DNA from: Alcaligenaceae bacterium
GTDB lineage: Bacteria; Pseudomonadota; Gammaproteobacteria; Burkholderiales; Burkholderiaceae
Direction: 5' to 3'
NCBI GenBank assembly: GCA_947445495.1
Contig: CANFEI010000049.1
Span: 1-7,401, forward strand
Length of the DNA stretch: 7,401 nt
The notes under the pieces are model-generated. The model did not search any database, had not been told where the DNA came from, and saw only the letters and a program-made list of their open reading frames with translations. Below, in pieces: positions 7,033 to 7,401 of this stretch. The position numbers were made by a program, and so were the translations under genes. Position 1 is the stretch's first letter; every line of letters begins with the position of its first letter.

Positions 7033-7401
7033 TTAATCAAACTGATCGCCCATGCGAAACAAGCGATGATGCTCACGAATCGCGTAACGATCAGTCATTC
7101 CTGCAATGTAATCCGCAATCGCACGCGCCTGCCGTAAATCGTCGTCATGGCGGTAGTCGGGCGGCAGCAGTCTGGGCTCGTGTACAAAGGCGCTATACAA
7201 CTCGCGCACAATGCGACGTGCTTTGTTGGTCATGCGCATCACCTTGTAATGGCGATACAGATTCTCAGACAAAAACGTCTTGAGCGCGTCTGCTTCTTCG
7301 CGCACGGCGCTTGAAAACGCCACGAGTGCACCACTGCGACGTGCCGCATTAGCGTCGGCAGGTGCGGCCGCAGCAAGCCTGGCAGCAGTTGTGTGCGTGA
7401 C
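7033..7401 (-). CDS. dgt: deoxyguanosinetriphosphate triphosphohydrolase, C-terminal part (5' end outside window)
   Basis: The reading frame is open from the right edge to the TAA at 7033-7035 and gives the last 122 residues. The segment ARAIADYIAGMTDRYAIREH, followed by RLF, is the hallmark C-terminal region of the dGTPase-like HD hydrolases, which cleave dGTP or other dNTPs to the nucleoside and triphosphate in the cytoplasm. The preceding LSENLYRHYKVMRM and ARRIVRELYSAF helices also fit the family. The HD metal-binding motifs lie in the missing N-terminal part, so activity cannot be judged. A GTG at 7323 is in frame but internal: the frame stays open through all 26 codons upstream of it to the window edge. 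An Ala-rich stretch (about residues 6-20 of the visible part) may be a variable loop. The lipoprotein gene follows after 16 bases. Confidence 0.88.
   Translation of the reverse strand, partial: VTHTTAARLAAAAPADANAARRSGALVAFSSAVREEADALKTFLSENLYRHYKVMRMTNKARRIVRELYSAFVHEPRLLPPDYRHDDDLRQARAIADYIAGMTDRYAIREHHRLFRMGDQFD

Noticed and set aside
7017..7076. N-terminal extension of the lipoprotein to ATG 7076
   Set aside because: It would overlap dgt by over 40 bases and put 20 extra residues before the signal peptide. AAGGAG at 7025-7030 points to GTG 7016.

Overview
The window reads as a bacterial chromosome segment from a betaproteobacterium, most likely order Burkholderiales and an Alcaligenaceae-like lineage. 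The reasons are moderately high GC (hand-counted 60-base lines give about 55-65% in uvrA and the MFS gene), a Bug/TctC-type periplasmic binding protein (a family greatly expanded in Bordetella and relatives), and an MFS gene divergent from uvrA. The genus cannot be fixed from this sequence alone.

Layout from left to right: (1) A short, AT-richer leader with one small inverted repeat, then a TauD/TfdA-family Fe(II)/2-oxoglutarate dioxygenase (107-985, +). (2) A 58-base gap holding a perfect 9-bp hairpin, then an orphan Bug solute-binding protein (1044-2021, +). (3) A YajR-like MFS exporter (2018-3229, -) that meets the Bug gene tail to tail with a 4-base overlap. (4) An 85-base divergent promoter region. 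(5) uvrA, complete (3315-6224, +), the damage-recognition ATPase of nucleotide excision repair. (6) An unrecognised lipoprotein with eight cysteines (6207-7016, -), whose 3' end overlaps the uvrA 3' end by 18 bases. (7) The C-terminal third or so of a dGTP triphosphohydrolase (dgt) gene (7033 to beyond 7401, -), which lies just upstream of the lipoprotein gene in a probable operon.

The genes form at least three units: the tauD-like/bug pair, which probably imports and oxidises a small organic acid or sulfonate; the divergent MFS/uvrA pair; and dgt-lipoprotein running toward uvrA. No RNA gene, insertion sequence, CRISPR array, phage gene, attachment site or replication origin was seen. Nothing here looks like a new multi-gene system. 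The most useful leads are the apparent replacement of the usual ssb neighbour by the dioxygenase/Bug pair, the unassigned cysteine-containing lipoprotein, and two small departures from the usual UvrA pattern.
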